Shown here piece after piece: positions 49,270-59,016 of a stretch of DNA of 64,000 nt. Both the position numbers and the translations under genes were made by a program. The DNA lies in the NCBI RefSeq assembly GCF_000178955.2, contig NC_016631.1:1178001-1242000 (forward strand), given 5' to 3'. The DNA comes from Granulicella mallensis MP5ACTX8 (GTDB lineage Bacteria > Acidobacteriota > Terriglobia > Terriglobales > Acidobacteriaceae). Position 1 is the first letter of the stretch. Each line of letters starts with the position of its first letter. The notes under the pieces were generated by a model. The model was not told the DNA's origin, did not search any database, and was given only the letters and a program-made list of their open reading frames with translations.

Positions 49270-50625
49270 CTAAATCCCCAGCTCTGCTCGTATCGCTCCG
49301 GCAATCGCTTCGGCGTGGCGGCGCATGGCCTCTTCGCTTTCGGCCTCGATCATCACGCGTGCCAGGGCCTCGGTGCCGGAGTAGCGGATGACTACGCGTC
49401 CTGAGTCCTTCAGCTCTTCTTCCGCGGCTTGAATCACCACAACAACCGAGGGCAGGGAATCGAGCGGCTTCTTCTCGCGCACCTTTACGTTCAGGATGAC
49501 CTGCGGATAGTTCTTGAGATCGGCGATCAACTCGCCGAGTGTCTTACCCGAGCGATGCACCACATCGAGTACCAGCAGTGCGGTGAGCAAGCCATCGCCT
49601 GTTGTGGCTTTGGCTGGAAACAGGATGTGGCCGGACTGCTCGCCGCCTAAGGAAGCACCAGAGTTTTGCATCTCCTCAAGGACATACTTGTCGCCAACCG
49701 GAGCACGCAGCATGCGAATTCCCGAGCGCTTGAACGCAGCCTCCAGGCCCATGTTCGACATCGTCGTTGCAACGACGAGATTGTCCGCAAGCAGGCCGCG
49801 CTCCTGCAGATCGCGGGCGCAGAGCAGCATCACGGCATCGCCGTTTACGACGTTGCCGTGCTCGTCGGCAAAGAGCGCGCGGTCGGCATCGCCGTCAAAG
49901 GTGAACCCCATCGACGCGCCGCGGGTTTTCACCTCGGTTGCGACGACTTCGGGATGCAGCGCGCCGCAGTTCTCGTTGATGTTGCGACCGTCAGGAGAGG
50001 CATGCGTAACTTCGACCGTTCCCTTGAGCGACTCGAACAACTGCGGAGCGACCGAGCTGGCAGCACCGTTCGCGCAGTCGATGACGACGGAGCGGTTATC
50101 CAGAGAGATATCCGGTACTGCTTCGAGCAGGAAGCGGATGTACTCGGCACGGTAGCTCTCGTTGACTTCGGGGAGTTCTTCTTCCGCAGGCGTGGCGGTC
50201 GCGCTGTTTGCCAGCACTCGCTCGATCTCGGCCTCGATGCCCAACTCAACCGCATCGGGCAACTTGTAGCCGTCGCCGCCAAAGATCTTGATGCCGTTAT
50301 CCTGCCAGGGATTATGCGAGGCGGAGATCACTACGCCTGCGCTGAATCCGTGCTTCCGGGCGAGGAATGCGATAGCTGGCGTAGTAATTACGCCTGCGGA
50401 CTCGACCTCGGCGCCGCCTTCGCGCAATCCGGCGGCGAGCGTCGCCGCAATCCACGGGCAGCTCTCTCGCGTATCCATGCCCATGACGACATGCACCGAC
50501 CTGCCTGCTGCCTCATCCTTCAGCTTCGTCGCCAGGGCCACGCCTACGGCGCGTACCGTGCGCCGGTCCAGCGGCGGCTCTCCAGCTACTGCACGAATTC
50601 CATCGGTACCAAATAACTTTCGCAT
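49270..50625 (-). CDS. glmM: Phosphoglucosamine mutase
   Basis: A 451-aa enzyme interconverting glucosamine-6-phosphate and glucosamine-1-phosphate for peptidoglycan and lipid A precursors. MRKLFGTDGIRAVAGEPPLD is the standard start; the phosphorylated Ser lies in VISASHNPWQDNGIKIFGG; the metal site in FDGDADRALF; sugar binding in GGEQSGHIL. ATG 50625 is preferred, with AGAGG five bases upstream; GTG 50631 is in frame. No glmU or glmS is nearby. Confidence 0.97.
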   Translation of the reverse strand: MRKLFGTDGIRAVAGEPPLDRRTVRAVGVALATKLKDEAAGRSVHVVMGMDTRESCPWIAATLAAGLREGGAEVESAGVITTPAIAFLARKHGFSAGVVISASHNPWQDNGIKIFGGDGYKLPDAVELGIEAEIERVLANSATATPAEEELPEVNESYRAEYIRFLLEAVPDISLDNRSVVIDCANGAASSVAPQLFESLKGTVEVTHASPDGRNINENCGALHPEVVATEVKTRGASMGFTFDGDADRALFADEHGNVVNGDAVMLLCARDLQERGLLADNLVVATTMSNMGLEAAFKRSGIRMLRAPVGDKYVLEEMQNSGASLGGEQSGHILFPAKATTGDGLLTALLVLDVVHRSGKTLGELIADLKNYPQVILNVKVREKKPLDSLPSVVVVIQAAEEELKDSGRVVIRYSGTEALARVMIEAESEEAMRRHAEAIAGAIRAELGI

Positions 50626-50754
50626 TGCCACCTCTTGTCCTGGTTTTTAATCTCTTTCTAAGATGCTAGCGGAGATTCGCATGTGTATTCGTTATCTGGT
50701 GGGCAGAATCGGCCCATTTTGAAACCCGCTTATCGCGTGATCGTCTAAAGGGGT

Positions 50755-51903
50755 ATGCAATCCCTGCGATTTTTCACCGGAATGGCCTTGCTGGCAGGGT
50801 GCGTCGGCGCGTTCGGACAAGAATCGACGCCTTCTGCCCCGGTCGCCAGTTTGTCAGTCGAGGCCCGCCTCGTGGTTGTTCCTACGGTGGTTCGCGATAA
50901 GCATGGAGCACTCGTCCAGAGCCTCGGCAAAGACGATTTTGCCCTGAAGGTAGACGGAAAGGCGCAGACGATCCGCTACTTCGACCATGACACGGATGTT
51001 CCGCTGACGCTCGGCTTGCTGGTCGATACCAGCCAGAGCCAGCGTACGGTGATCGACAGCGAACGCTCGGCGAGCGGCACCTTCCTCGACAAGATGCTTG
51101 CGCCCGCGAGCGCGAATCGCGAGTCGGACAAGGCTTTCGTCGTGCAGTTTGCGCGTGAAGTGGAGTTGTTGCAGGACCCGACCGACTCTCGCTCCAAGTT
51201 GAAGCAGGCGCTGAAGGAGCTTGATACGACCGCGCCGTCAACGTCCTCTTCAACCGGTGACGATAGCGGCCACGCCCATGGTGGAACAACTCTCTACGAC
51301 GCGGTCTTTCTCTCCGCCGATGAGGTCACCTCCAAGCAGAAGGGTCGCCGCGCACTCATTCTGCTTACCGATGGCGTCGACCGCAACAGCAAGGAGTCGA
51401 TTGCCGAGGCGATCGAGGCCGCGCAGCGCGCCGATACGATCATTTACGCGATCTACTTCAAGGGCGAGGAGCCGCATCGCGATAACGGCCCAGGGAATCC
51501 GGGAGGCCATCATGGCGGTGGTTTTCCCGGTGGTGGAGGCTATCCCGGCGGGGGTGGCTACCCCGGGGGAGGCGGGGGCTGGCCCGGCGGCGGCACTGGC
51601 AATGGTGGCGGCGGACGAAGTCGAGGGCCCGAGCCGCACGCCGTTGATGGCAAGAAGATCCTAGAGCGACTGTGCGGTGAGACCGGCGGACGCGTCTTTG
51701 AGGTGTCGAAGAGGGAGACTGTAGACGCCATCTTCGCGGAGATCGCCGAAGAGCTCCATTCGCAATACCGGCTGGGTTTTACGCCAGAGACGGCAGCAAC
51801 CTCAGACGGTTATCACGAGATCGATCTGGAGATGGCTAGCCAGCAGAATAAGAGCAAGCTCACCGTGCAGACGCGTGAAGGCTATTACGCAGGCAGCAAG
51901 TAA
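50755..51903 (+). CDS. VWFA-related acidobacterial domain protein with Gly-rich loop (TIGR03436)
   Basis: A 382-aa exported protein, the third of its family here. Signal peptide (FFTGMALLAGCVGAFGQ, with possible lipobox LLAGC), then VVPTVVRDKHGALVQSLGK, GLLVDTSQSQRTV (MIDAS DTSQS), ALILLTDGVDRNS and ELHSQYRLGFTPE. Between residues about 245 and 295 lies a Gly-rich insertion of repeated GGGYPGGG units (51505-51630), absent in the other two copies. The repeats may mediate self-association or simply form a flexible loop. Function unknown. Confidence 0.9.
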   Translation: MQSLRFFTGMALLAGCVGAFGQESTPSAPVASLSVEARLVVVPTVVRDKHGALVQSLGKDDFALKVDGKAQTIRYFDHDTDVPLTLGLLVDTSQSQRTVIDSERSASGTFLDKMLAPASANRESDKAFVVQFAREVELLQDPTDSRSKLKQALKELDTTAPSTSSSTGDDSGHAHGGTTLYDAVFLSADEVTSKQKGRRALILLTDGVDRNSKESIAEAIEAAQRADTIIYAIYFKGEEPHRDNGPGNPGGHHGGGFPGGGGYPGGGGYPGGGGGWPGGGTGNGGGGRSRGPEPHAVDGKKILERLCGETGGRVFEVSKRETVDAIFAEIAEELHSQYRLGFTPETAATSDGYHEIDLEMASQQNKSKLTVQTREGYYAGSK

Positions 51904-51906
51904 AGC

Positions 51907-52842
51907 CTAAAGACCTTTGTCCATCCATCCATGAGCCTGCATCCAGTGCTCCAGCAGGGTGGGCCATATGGCCAGTTCCGGTGTCAGGGGAAGGTTTTGC
52001 CCCATGCCCGTACCGTGTGGCCCGCGTTCGAAGACGTGCAACTCAGCCGGGACACCCGCGAGCAGCAGCGCATTGAAAAACAAGGTGGCATTGATCGCGC
52101 TGACAGTCTTGTCGGATTCGTTGGCATAAAGGAAGGTGGGCGAGGTTTTGGCCGTAACGTGCAGCACGGGGGAGAGCGTATCGACCAGGTCTTTGGGAGC
52201 GTCTGGGCCGGTCAGAGCTTCCATCCCAAAGGTGCCGGGGATGCTCGGGTCAAGGCTGAGACGTCCATAGCTGCTGATGGCGAAGTCCGGGTGGCTGCTC
52301 GCATGGTCGATCGGGTCGGCAGCGCTTGAGTCGGCGGTGTCGTCAACGGTTGCAAGATAGCCCACGAGGTGTCCGCCCGCCGAGAATCCCCAGACGCCAA
52401 TGGCGTCCGGTCGCAGCTTCCACGCCGTAGCATGGCTGCGCACGAAGCGAACGGCTCGCTGGCCGTCGAGCATCGGCGAAGGGTACTTGTAGCGTGGGCT
52501 CAGGCGATATTGCAGCACGTAGGCGCTGACTCCGTGAGCGTTGAGCCAGCGCGCTTCGGCGGCGCCCTCTTTTTCCATCACGAGATGCTTATAACCGCCG
52601 CCGGGCAGCACGACAACCGCACTGTGCGGGCCGTCTCCCGCTGCCGGATAGCAGTAGAGCTTGGGGACGTCCTCCGCAGTTGTGCCGAGAGCTCCGGGGG
52701 CTCCAGCGGGCCAGAGAACCTCAATAGAGGTGTAGCCAGCGGGCGGTGGCGCTAGTGGTGCTGCAGCTGTTTGGGCCAAAGCCGCAAAAGGCATTGTGGA
52801 CAGGAGGAGGGCGAGCAAGCCAGCGCGAAGAGAACCGGTCAT
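51907..52842 (-). CDS. Secreted alpha/beta hydrolase (esterase/acetylxylan-esterase-like)
   Basis: A 311-aa exported protein beginning at ATG 52842 (MTGSLRAGLLALLLSTMPFA, signal peptide). The alpha/beta hydrolase core shows VVLPGGGYKHLVMEKEG (oxyanion region), the nucleophile elbow GVWGFSAGGHLVGYL, Asp in TFLYANESDKTVSA and His in ERGPHGTGMG. This set is common in esterases annotated as xylanase-associated or acetyl esterases. Convergent with the VWFA gene, stops 4 bases apart. Substrate not known. Confidence 0.88.
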   Translation of the reverse strand: MTGSLRAGLLALLLSTMPFAALAQTAAAPLAPPPAGYTSIEVLWPAGAPGALGTTAEDVPKLYCYPAAGDGPHSAVVVLPGGGYKHLVMEKEGAAEARWLNAHGVSAYVLQYRLSPRYKYPSPMLDGQRAVRFVRSHATAWKLRPDAIGVWGFSAGGHLVGYLATVDDTADSSAADPIDHASSHPDFAISSYGRLSLDPSIPGTFGMEALTGPDAPKDLVDTLSPVLHVTAKTSPTFLYANESDKTVSAINATLFFNALLLAGVPAELHVFERGPHGTGMGQNLPLTPELAIWPTLLEHWMQAHGWMDKGL

Positions 52843-53039
52843 ACCGATACGATACGCGGAAAGACTGGTTTTGGGATTCAAAAACGGTTGGCAAGCATCT
52901 ATTTCGTGCATGTCTGAAACCGCGTCCTTGACGAAACTCTCTCCATGACCAGTCGAGGTTCTGAGAAAACAACACTGTCCTTTGCTCCGTACGCCACTTT
53001 GGCAGATGATGGAGAAGATATTTCCAAGGAGCAGCAACG

Positions 53040-53549
53040 ATGGCGGCGAAGTCAGTTCTTCTTTCAGGTACGCGCAAGGCATTTGGAGCGGTTGTTTTGG
53101 CTGCACTTCTGAGCACAGGCGGCATGGTTACCGCCACGGCTCACGCTCAAATGTCGGCGAAGCATATTTATCCCACCATCGAAGCGGCACCGGCCGATAT
53201 CAAGGCGGCCCTGGCTGAGGCCCGTCGTACGCATCGCCGTGTGCTTATAGACTTTGGCGGCGACTGGTGCGGCGACTGCCAGTTGTTAAACCTCTACTTT
53301 GACCAGAGTCCGAATGCCGATCTGCTGGCTAAGAACTTCGTTAGGGTAAACATCAACATCGGCCATATCGATGCGAACCTCGACATCGGTGACAGGTACG
53401 GCGTGACCCTGAGAAAAGGGACTCCCGCGCTAGCTGTGCTCGACGGACAGGGCCATGTGCTCTACGCGCAGAAGATAGGCGAGTTCGAGCACAGGCGAAA
53501 CATGGAGCCTTCCGAAGTCACTGCCTTTTTGGAAAAGTGGAAGCGATAG
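53040..53549 (+). CDS. Exported thioredoxin-fold protein
   Basis: A 169-aa protein with a signal peptide (residues 1-36, cut near AHAQ) and a thioredoxin fold. The active site is WCGDC in LIDFGGDWCGDCQLLNLYFD; the cis-Pro is in RKGTPALAVLDGQG. It is probably a periplasmic disulfide reductase or carrier. The CGDC motif is seen in DUF953/thioredoxin-7-like members. AAGGAG lies upstream. The YihY gene follows after 12 bases. Confidence 0.87.
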   Translation: MAAKSVLLSGTRKAFGAVVLAALLSTGGMVTATAHAQMSAKHIYPTIEAAPADIKAALAEARRTHRRVLIDFGGDWCGDCQLLNLYFDQSPNADLLAKNFVRVNINIGHIDANLDIGDRYGVTLRKGTPALAVLDGQGHVLYAQKIGEFEHRRNMEPSEVTAFLEKWKR

Positions 53550-53561
53550 CAACGGAACATC

Positions 53562-54554
53562 ATGGCGCGCACATCGGCTGGAATGGCCGGAGTTTTGTGG
53601 AGAAACGTCTGCCTCATGCCGACGCATCGGGCACTCCGGTTCGGGGTGCTGCTGCGCGCTACCTTTGCTGCGTCCATCGAACATGATGTGCTGACGCTCG
53701 CCCAGGCTACGGCCTATTCCGCGATGGTCACCTTGTTTCCAGGCCTGATTGTGGCGGCGGCCATCGTGACTCTTCTCCCGGATACCATGCCGTTGCGTTT
53801 CCAGATGGCGCTGTTCTTCGATCGTGTCCTGCCCTCGAATGTAAGTCCGTTGCTCGATGCCTACTTTGCGACCACGCAGAAAAATCAGCAGACGGCGCAG
53901 GCACTGCTCGGTTCGCTTCTGGTCAGTATCACCGGAGCGGCCAATGTCATGGTGACCCTGATGGAAGGCTTTCGCCGGGCGCACAATCTGCCGCTTCCGA
54001 AGGCGAGTTTCTGGCCCCGACGGATCCGTGCGTTGGTGCTGGTGCCCTTGTCCCTGGTGCCGATGGCCGCAGCCAGTGCGCTCGTGGTCTTCGGTCACCT
54101 GATCACGCATTGGCTGGCTGGAGAGCTCCCCCCTGGAGAGCATGTGCTGGTCTATATCCTGGCTTTCACCCTTCGCTGGGCGATCGCGCTGGCTGGCAGC
54201 GTTGGCATCATTGCCGTGATCTATCACCTGGGCACGGACGTGAGCCGGCATATGCGGCAGCACGTGGAGTACTGGCTTGCGCTGCGCATGGACTGGAGCT
54301 GGCGTGCGAGTCTTCCGGGGGCGATGGTGGCGACGCTGCTCTGGTTCGTCTCCACGCTTATCTTTGGCCTGTACGTCACGCGTTTCGCCAACTATTCGCG
54401 GGTCTATGGCTCGCTGGGGGCGGCTATCGCGCTGATGTTCTGGCTGTACATCATCGCTCTGTGCGTGCTGGCGGGCGCGGAGTTCAATGCGCAGCTCGTC
54501 GCGCATCGCAGAAATTCAGATCCCGAGGCCGCAGTTGACGGGCTTTCAAACTAG
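53562..54554 (+). CDS. YihY/BrkB family inner-membrane protein
   Basis: A 330-aa integral membrane protein with six helices, typical of the YihY/BrkB family (once misnamed RNase BN). ATAYSAMVTLFPGLIVAAAI is the first-helix signature; VSTLIFGLYVTRFANYSRVYGSLGA, reported here as FANYSRVYGSLGAAIA, and LYIIALCVLAGAEFNAQLV are the last. Function of the family is not established; suggestions include transport or envelope maintenance. It follows the thioredoxin gene closely and is likely co-transcribed. Confidence 0.9.
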   Translation: MARTSAGMAGVLWRNVCLMPTHRALRFGVLLRATFAASIEHDVLTLAQATAYSAMVTLFPGLIVAAAIVTLLPDTMPLRFQMALFFDRVLPSNVSPLLDAYFATTQKNQQTAQALLGSLLVSITGAANVMVTLMEGFRRAHNLPLPKASFWPRRIRALVLVPLSLVPMAAASALVVFGHLITHWLAGELPPGEHVLVYILAFTLRWAIALAGSVGIIAVIYHLGTDVSRHMRQHVEYWLALRMDWSWRASLPGAMVATLLWFVSTLIFGLYVTRFANYSRVYGSLGAAIALMFWLYIIALCVLAGAEFNAQLVAHRRNSDPEAAVDGLSN

Positions 54555-54629
54555 GCACCACGTCGGGCAGGTAGAATGGCTGACTGACAGGCAAGAAAAG
54601 GATTAAGCCGGGGCTTCAAGGAGCCTCCG

Positions 54630-56117
54630 GTGGAAGGACATGTGCAGATGGCTGTTATGAATGGTGGTTTAGGCGCAGGTTTGGGTGAAAACATGCGGCG
54701 CGCGAAGATTGTTGCGACATTGGGACCGGCTTCGAGTTCGGAAGAGACATTCCGCCAACTCGTGCGCGCAGGCCTGGACGTGGCACGGCTCAATTTTTCG
54801 CATGGATCGCACGAGCAGAAGAGCGAACTGATCGCGATGGTGCGCAAGGTCGCCCGCGAAGAGAACAAGCCCATCTGCATCCTCGCCGATCTGCAGGGCC
54901 CCAAGATCCGCACCGGAACGCTGGTGGACCACAAGCCGGTGATGCTCGAAGCGGGCAAGCGTCTGACCATTACGCCGGAGAAGATCGACGGCACCGCCGA
55001 GCGCGTGAGCACCGTCTTCACCACGCTGGCGGAAAACCTGAAGCCGGGCGATCAGGTGCTGCTCTCCGATGGCCTCATCGAGCTGCGCGTGCTCGAACTG
55101 CAGGGCGCGGATGTCGTGACCGAGATCATCAACGGCGGCATGCTGGGTGAGAAGAAGGGAATCAATCTTCCTGGCGTTGCGATCAAGGTTTCTGCTCTGA
55201 CCGAGAAGGACGAAGTGGACCTGGAGTTTGCGCTCAAGGCAGGCGCCGATACCATCGCCGTCTCGTTTGTGCAGACCGCCGACGATGTGCGCTACGTCAA
55301 GAGCCGCATCGCGGCGCTGGGCTATGACGCGTGGGTTATCGCGAAGCTCGAAAAGCCGCAGGCCATCGACCACCTCGACAGCATTCTTGAGGCTGCCGAC
55401 GTCATCATGGTGGCGCGTGGCGATCTCGGTGTCGAAGTCCCGCCTGAGAAGGTTCCGGCCATTCAGAAGCACATCATCCGCCGCGCGGCGGAGTATCGCA
55501 AGCCCGTGATCACGGCGACGCAGATGCTGGAGTCGATGATCGACAATCCGCGTCCGACGCGCGCCGAGGCCTCTGACGTGGCGAACGCCATCTACGACGG
55601 CACCGATGCCGTCATGCTCTCGGCCGAGAGCGCTGCCGGCAAGTACCCGGTGGAGTCGGTCGCGATGATGAACAAGATCGTCACCGAGACCGAGAGCCAG
55701 ATGCACCTCGAGCCGCAGTTGGCGGTGCTGCGCCATCCGCGCAAGGCGCTCACCGTGCCTGAGACGATCTGTGAGTGTATGGCCCACTCCGCGCAGGACC
55801 TCGATCTGGCTGCTATCGCAATCTTTACCGAGAGCGGCAACACAGCGCGGCTACTCTCCAAGTACCGTCCCGACGCGCCCATCTATGCGCTTTCGCCGGA
55901 CGAGAATGTTGTGCATCGCGCCATGCTTTTGTGGGGTACTTATCCGATCCAGTGCGAGCGCTTTATCGGTACCGACAAGCTCGTGAACATGGCCGAGGAC
56001 ATCCTCGAAGCCCGTGGCTTTGTGAAGTCGAAACAGGTGGTGGGCATCGTGGCTGGAACGGCGACGAAGACCGGTGCGACGAACTTCATGCGGCTGCACC
56101 TGGTGGGCGATCGGTAG
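54630..56117 (+). CDS. pyk: Pyruvate kinase
   Basis: A 495-aa glycolytic enzyme converting PEP and ADP to pyruvate and ATP. Motifs: AKIVATLGPASSS, ARLNFSHGSHEQ, ILADLQGPKIRTGTL, DTIAVSFVQTADDV, MVARGDLGVEVPPEKVP and ATQMLESMIDNPRPTRAEAS. The start is GTG 54630 (AAGGAG seven bases upstream) or ATG 54648 (GGAAGGA nine bases upstream); the conserved part begins only at MRRAKIV. About 20 extra N-terminal Gly-rich residues result. A 12-bp hairpin follows the gene. Confidence 0.96.
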   Translation: MEGHVQMAVMNGGLGAGLGENMRRAKIVATLGPASSSEETFRQLVRAGLDVARLNFSHGSHEQKSELIAMVRKVAREENKPICILADLQGPKIRTGTLVDHKPVMLEAGKRLTITPEKIDGTAERVSTVFTTLAENLKPGDQVLLSDGLIELRVLELQGADVVTEIINGGMLGEKKGINLPGVAIKVSALTEKDEVDLEFALKAGADTIAVSFVQTADDVRYVKSRIAALGYDAWVIAKLEKPQAIDHLDSILEAADVIMVARGDLGVEVPPEKVPAIQKHIIRRAAEYRKPVITATQMLESMIDNPRPTRAEASDVANAIYDGTDAVMLSAESAAGKYPVESVAMMNKIVTETESQMHLEPQLAVLRHPRKALTVPETICECMAHSAQDLDLAAIAIFTESGNTARLLSKYRPDAPIYALSPDENVVHRAMLLWGTYPIQCERFIGTDKLVNMAEDILEARGFVKSKQVVGIVAGTATKTGATNFMRLHLVGDR

Positions 56118-56124
56118 AGCTTTC

Positions 56125-56159
56125 GCGCAGAGGACGTGAGACCTTCGCGTCCTCTGCGC
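56125..56159. terminator. Hairpin after pyk
   Basis: A perfect 12-bp stem, 56125-56136 (GCGCAGAGGACG) with 56148-56159, and an 11-base loop, 8 bases after the pyk stop. It has no T run, so it is either a weak terminator or an mRNA-stabilising repeat. The words CTCTGCGC and CTTCGCG occur also in the hisF-hisA gap. Confidence 0.55.
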
Positions 56160-56231
56160 CACATTCAGCGAATCCCGGTGCTGCTCTCGTGTGCCGACAC
56201 ACGCTAAACTGTAGCCCGAGCAAAATAGCGA

Positions 56232-56789
56232 ATGCCGAATGACGATCGCACCAGGATCATTTACCGCAGGACGCCGGAATCGGCGGCCATGTTGGCAAAC
56301 GTCAAACGAGCGATGGCGATTACCGCCAAACTTAATCGTTTGACGTTCAACGACGCGGACGAAGTTCGGGCCTTGTTCAGCGAACTGATCGGTAAAAAGG
56401 TAGACGAGAGCTTTTTACTGATCCCTCCTTTTTACACTGCCGGTGGCGACGAAATCCGCGTTGGCCGTAATGTCTTCGTCAATCAGAACTGCACCTTCTA
56501 TGACCTTGGTGGCCTCGACATCGCGGATGACGTGATGATCGGGCCGAACGTGAGCCTCATCACGGCGGGCCATCCCCTTGAACCTTCGCAGCGACGCGCC
56601 GCCACCATAGGAAAGCCCATCGTGATTGAGAAGAACGTGTGGATCGCAGCCGGTGCGACCATCATCGGCGGCGTAACCGTAGGCGAGAACTCGGTCGTAG
56701 CGGCGGGTTCGGTCGTCACCAGGGACGTTCCCCCGAACACCCTTGTCGGAGGAAATCCGGCGAGAGTGATTCGTTCGATTGGTGAGTGA
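56232..56789 (+). CDS. Sugar O-acetyltransferase (left-handed beta-helix, Lac/Mac type)
   Basis: A 185-aa acetyl-CoA-dependent transferase. The N-terminal helical cap (KRAMAITAKLNRLTFNDADE) is that of maltose/galactoside acetyltransferases. The hexapeptide beta-helix follows: EIRVGRNVFVNQNCTFYDLG, IGPNVSLITAGHPLEP with the catalytic His, IGGVTVGENSVVAAGSVVT and GGNPARVIRSIGE. Length is standard. It stands alone between pyk and mutL. The acceptor sugar is unknown. Confidence 0.9.
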   Translation: MPNDDRTRIIYRRTPESAAMLANVKRAMAITAKLNRLTFNDADEVRALFSELIGKKVDESFLLIPPFYTAGGDEIRVGRNVFVNQNCTFYDLGGLDIADDVMIGPNVSLITAGHPLEPSQRRAATIGKPIVIEKNVWIAAGATIIGGVTVGENSVVAAGSVVTRDVPPNTLVGGNPARVIRSIGE

Positions 56790-56883
56790 GGGAACCTCCG
56801 CAAGGGGGCAAAACTCGAACTTCAAACTGACCCAATATCAGCTAATAGGAACGCTTTCCTGACAGACTGGCTACAATCGAACC

Positions 56884-58848
56884 ATGGGAAAGATTCGCGT
56901 ACTTTCGGACCAGGTAGCGAACCAAATTGCTGCTGGTGAAGTCGTCGAACGACCCGCATCCGTAGTCAAAGAGCTGCTCGAAAACTCACTCGACGCCGGA
57001 GCCACGCGCATTCGCCTCGAGATCGAGGCCGGTGGACGCAAGCTCATTCGCATCGTCGACAACGGACACGGCATGGGCCGTGACGACGCCTTGCTCGCCT
57101 TCGAGCGGCATGCGACCTCCAAGCTCCGCTCGTCGGACGATCTGCTCTCCATCGCCACCCTCGGGTTTCGCGGCGAGGCGCTGCCGTCCATCGCGTCGGT
57201 CGCGCGGGTAAGCCTTGAGACTCGCGCTGTCGAAGACGAAGTTGGCACAATGCTGGAGATTGCCGGCGGCAACCTGCTGCGCGTCGAAGACGCCGGCCTG
57301 CCTGCGGGAACAACCATCGCCGTGCGCGACCTGTTCTTCAATACGCCTGCGCGGCGCAAGTTTCTGCGCAGTGAGCAGACGGAGCTAGGCCACGTCGCCG
57401 CATTGGTGACGCACTACGCGCTGGCGCATCCCGACAAACACTTTGAGCTGCACTCCTCAACGCAGTCGCTGCTCGTCGCCCCGGCCGTCGCCAACGCCGG
57501 AGAGCGGCTGTATCAGATCTTTGGCCGCGAGACCTTTGAGAGCCTCATCCCTGTCGCAGCAGAGCTCGATTTCTCGCGTGCGGGCCTGCCCGAGCCGCCG
57601 CCCTGGAAGCGTGGGGAAGACTACGAGGCTCCTGAACCCGGCTTCATCCGCCTGACCGGCTTCGTCTCCAAGCCGGAGCTGCAGAAGCTCAATCGCAACT
57701 CGATCTACGTCTTCGTCAACGGACGCCTGATTCGCGACCGCCTCATCCTGCACGCGTTTACCGAGGCCTATCGCAATATCATTCCGCCCACGTCGTACCC
57801 GGTGGTCCTGCTCTTCCTGGAGATGCCGCCCCAAGAGGTCGACGTGAATGTGCATCCTGCCAAGACCGAGGTGCGTTTCCGCCAGGGCAGCTTTGTGCAT
57901 GACTTCGTGCGCGATGCGGTGCGCACGGCGCAGATGAACGCCCGCCCAGCCGCGAGCTTCTTTGCCGCGCTGAACTCGGCTCCCTCGCTGGCCTCGTCGC
58001 TGCTGGTGGATGTCAGCCCACTGCCGGGTGTCGACCCCGCGGTCTTTGCGCCGAATGGAGGGCTGCAGGCTCTCGTTGCCGGAAGTGAGTCCTTTATCGA
58101 ACCCCAGGACACTGCTTCCTTCGATCTGCTGGCCCCTGTGGTCCCCGCGTCGCCGGGCCGTTTGAGCTTTGAAGGCTCGGGAATGTCGGTGGGCTACGAT
58201 GAGCCCGCACAGAGCGGCATCGTAGAGGGTGCAGGTGGAACTTCTGAACATCAACCGACCCTGAACTCGCTGGCCACGCTCAAGCCGCTTGGCCAGCTTC
58301 GCGACTCGTTCATTCTCGCGACCAACGAAGAAGGCCTCTGGATCGTCGACCAGCATGTGGCGCATGAGCGCATCCTGTTTGAGAAGATCCTTCGCGAGCG
58401 CAAGGTCGAGCAGGTACAGCGGCAGCGCCTGTTGATGCCGGTCCTGGTCGAGCTTCTGCCGGAGCAGATGGTCACTTTTGCAGCGATTGCCGAGGAACTG
58501 GAGCGTAATGGCTTTGAGGCTGAGCCTTTCGGGCCGCGCACCCTGGCGGTAAAGGCCACGCCCGTAGGCCTGGAGGGCCGGGAGCTGGAGCGGATGCTCG
58601 AAGAGGTTCTTGCCGTAACCGAGCGCGAGCAGCAGGTCGAAAACGAGGAGGCCAGGCGGACGCGTATCGCCGCTTCCATCGCCTGTCACGCGGCAATTAA
58701 GATTAATATGCCTCTGGAACCGGCAAAAATCGACTGGCTGCTCACAGAACTTGGAAAAACTGAGCATCCGACGAGCTGTCCGCATGGCCGACCCATCGCA
58801 TTGCGGTATTCTTTAAAAGACATTCAGCGGGCGTTCCAGCGTATCTAG
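56884..58848 (+). CDS. mutL: DNA mismatch repair protein MutL (endonuclease type)
   Basis: A 654-aa protein. The GHKL ATPase domain shows NQIAAGEVVERPASVVKELL, DNGHGMG and GFRGEALPSIASV; the transducer domain ends near residue 335 with DVNVHPAKTEVRFRQG. After a disordered linker the C-terminal domain has DQHVAHERILFE, a form of the DQHAx2Ex4E endonuclease motif with Ala replaced by Val, plus ACHAAIKI and SCPHGRPI. So it is probably a nicking MutL like those of bacteria without MutH. mutS is not in the window. Confidence 0.96.
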   Translation: MGKIRVLSDQVANQIAAGEVVERPASVVKELLENSLDAGATRIRLEIEAGGRKLIRIVDNGHGMGRDDALLAFERHATSKLRSSDDLLSIATLGFRGEALPSIASVARVSLETRAVEDEVGTMLEIAGGNLLRVEDAGLPAGTTIAVRDLFFNTPARRKFLRSEQTELGHVAALVTHYALAHPDKHFELHSSTQSLLVAPAVANAGERLYQIFGRETFESLIPVAAELDFSRAGLPEPPPWKRGEDYEAPEPGFIRLTGFVSKPELQKLNRNSIYVFVNGRLIRDRLILHAFTEAYRNIIPPTSYPVVLLFLEMPPQEVDVNVHPAKTEVRFRQGSFVHDFVRDAVRTAQMNARPAASFFAALNSAPSLASSLLVDVSPLPGVDPAVFAPNGGLQALVAGSESFIEPQDTASFDLLAPVVPASPGRLSFEGSGMSVGYDEPAQSGIVEGAGGTSEHQPTLNSLATLKPLGQLRDSFILATNEEGLWIVDQHVAHERILFEKILRERKVEQVQRQRLLMPVLVELLPEQMVTFAAIAEELERNGFEAEPFGPRTLAVKATPVGLEGRELERMLEEVLAVTEREQQVENEEARRTRIAASIACHAAIKINMPLEPAKIDWLLTELGKTEHPTSCPHGRPIALRYSLKDIQRAFQRI

Positions 58849-59016
58849 GCTTCCCATGCCGGATTCAACTGTAGCGTTTAGCCCGCTCCTGCCGATTTAA
58901 TGTTCCGGCTTCGCAGTCTTTCCTGATCGGTTGTTTCGATCTGTAGTCTAGGCCTCCGCTCGACGGAGGTCTCTGCTGTGTGCGGTAGTCTCGCCGCCAG
59001 CACAAAGGGGTACGTC

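Noticed and set aside
53430-54506. 358-codon minus-strand frame opposite the thioredoxin and YihY genes
   Set aside because: His/Arg/Gln-rich shadow; both plus-strand genes have clear family motifs.
57457-58785. 442-codon open frame opposite mutL
   Set aside because: Shadow frame: MutL motifs on the plus strand are continuous through it, and its composition is atypical.
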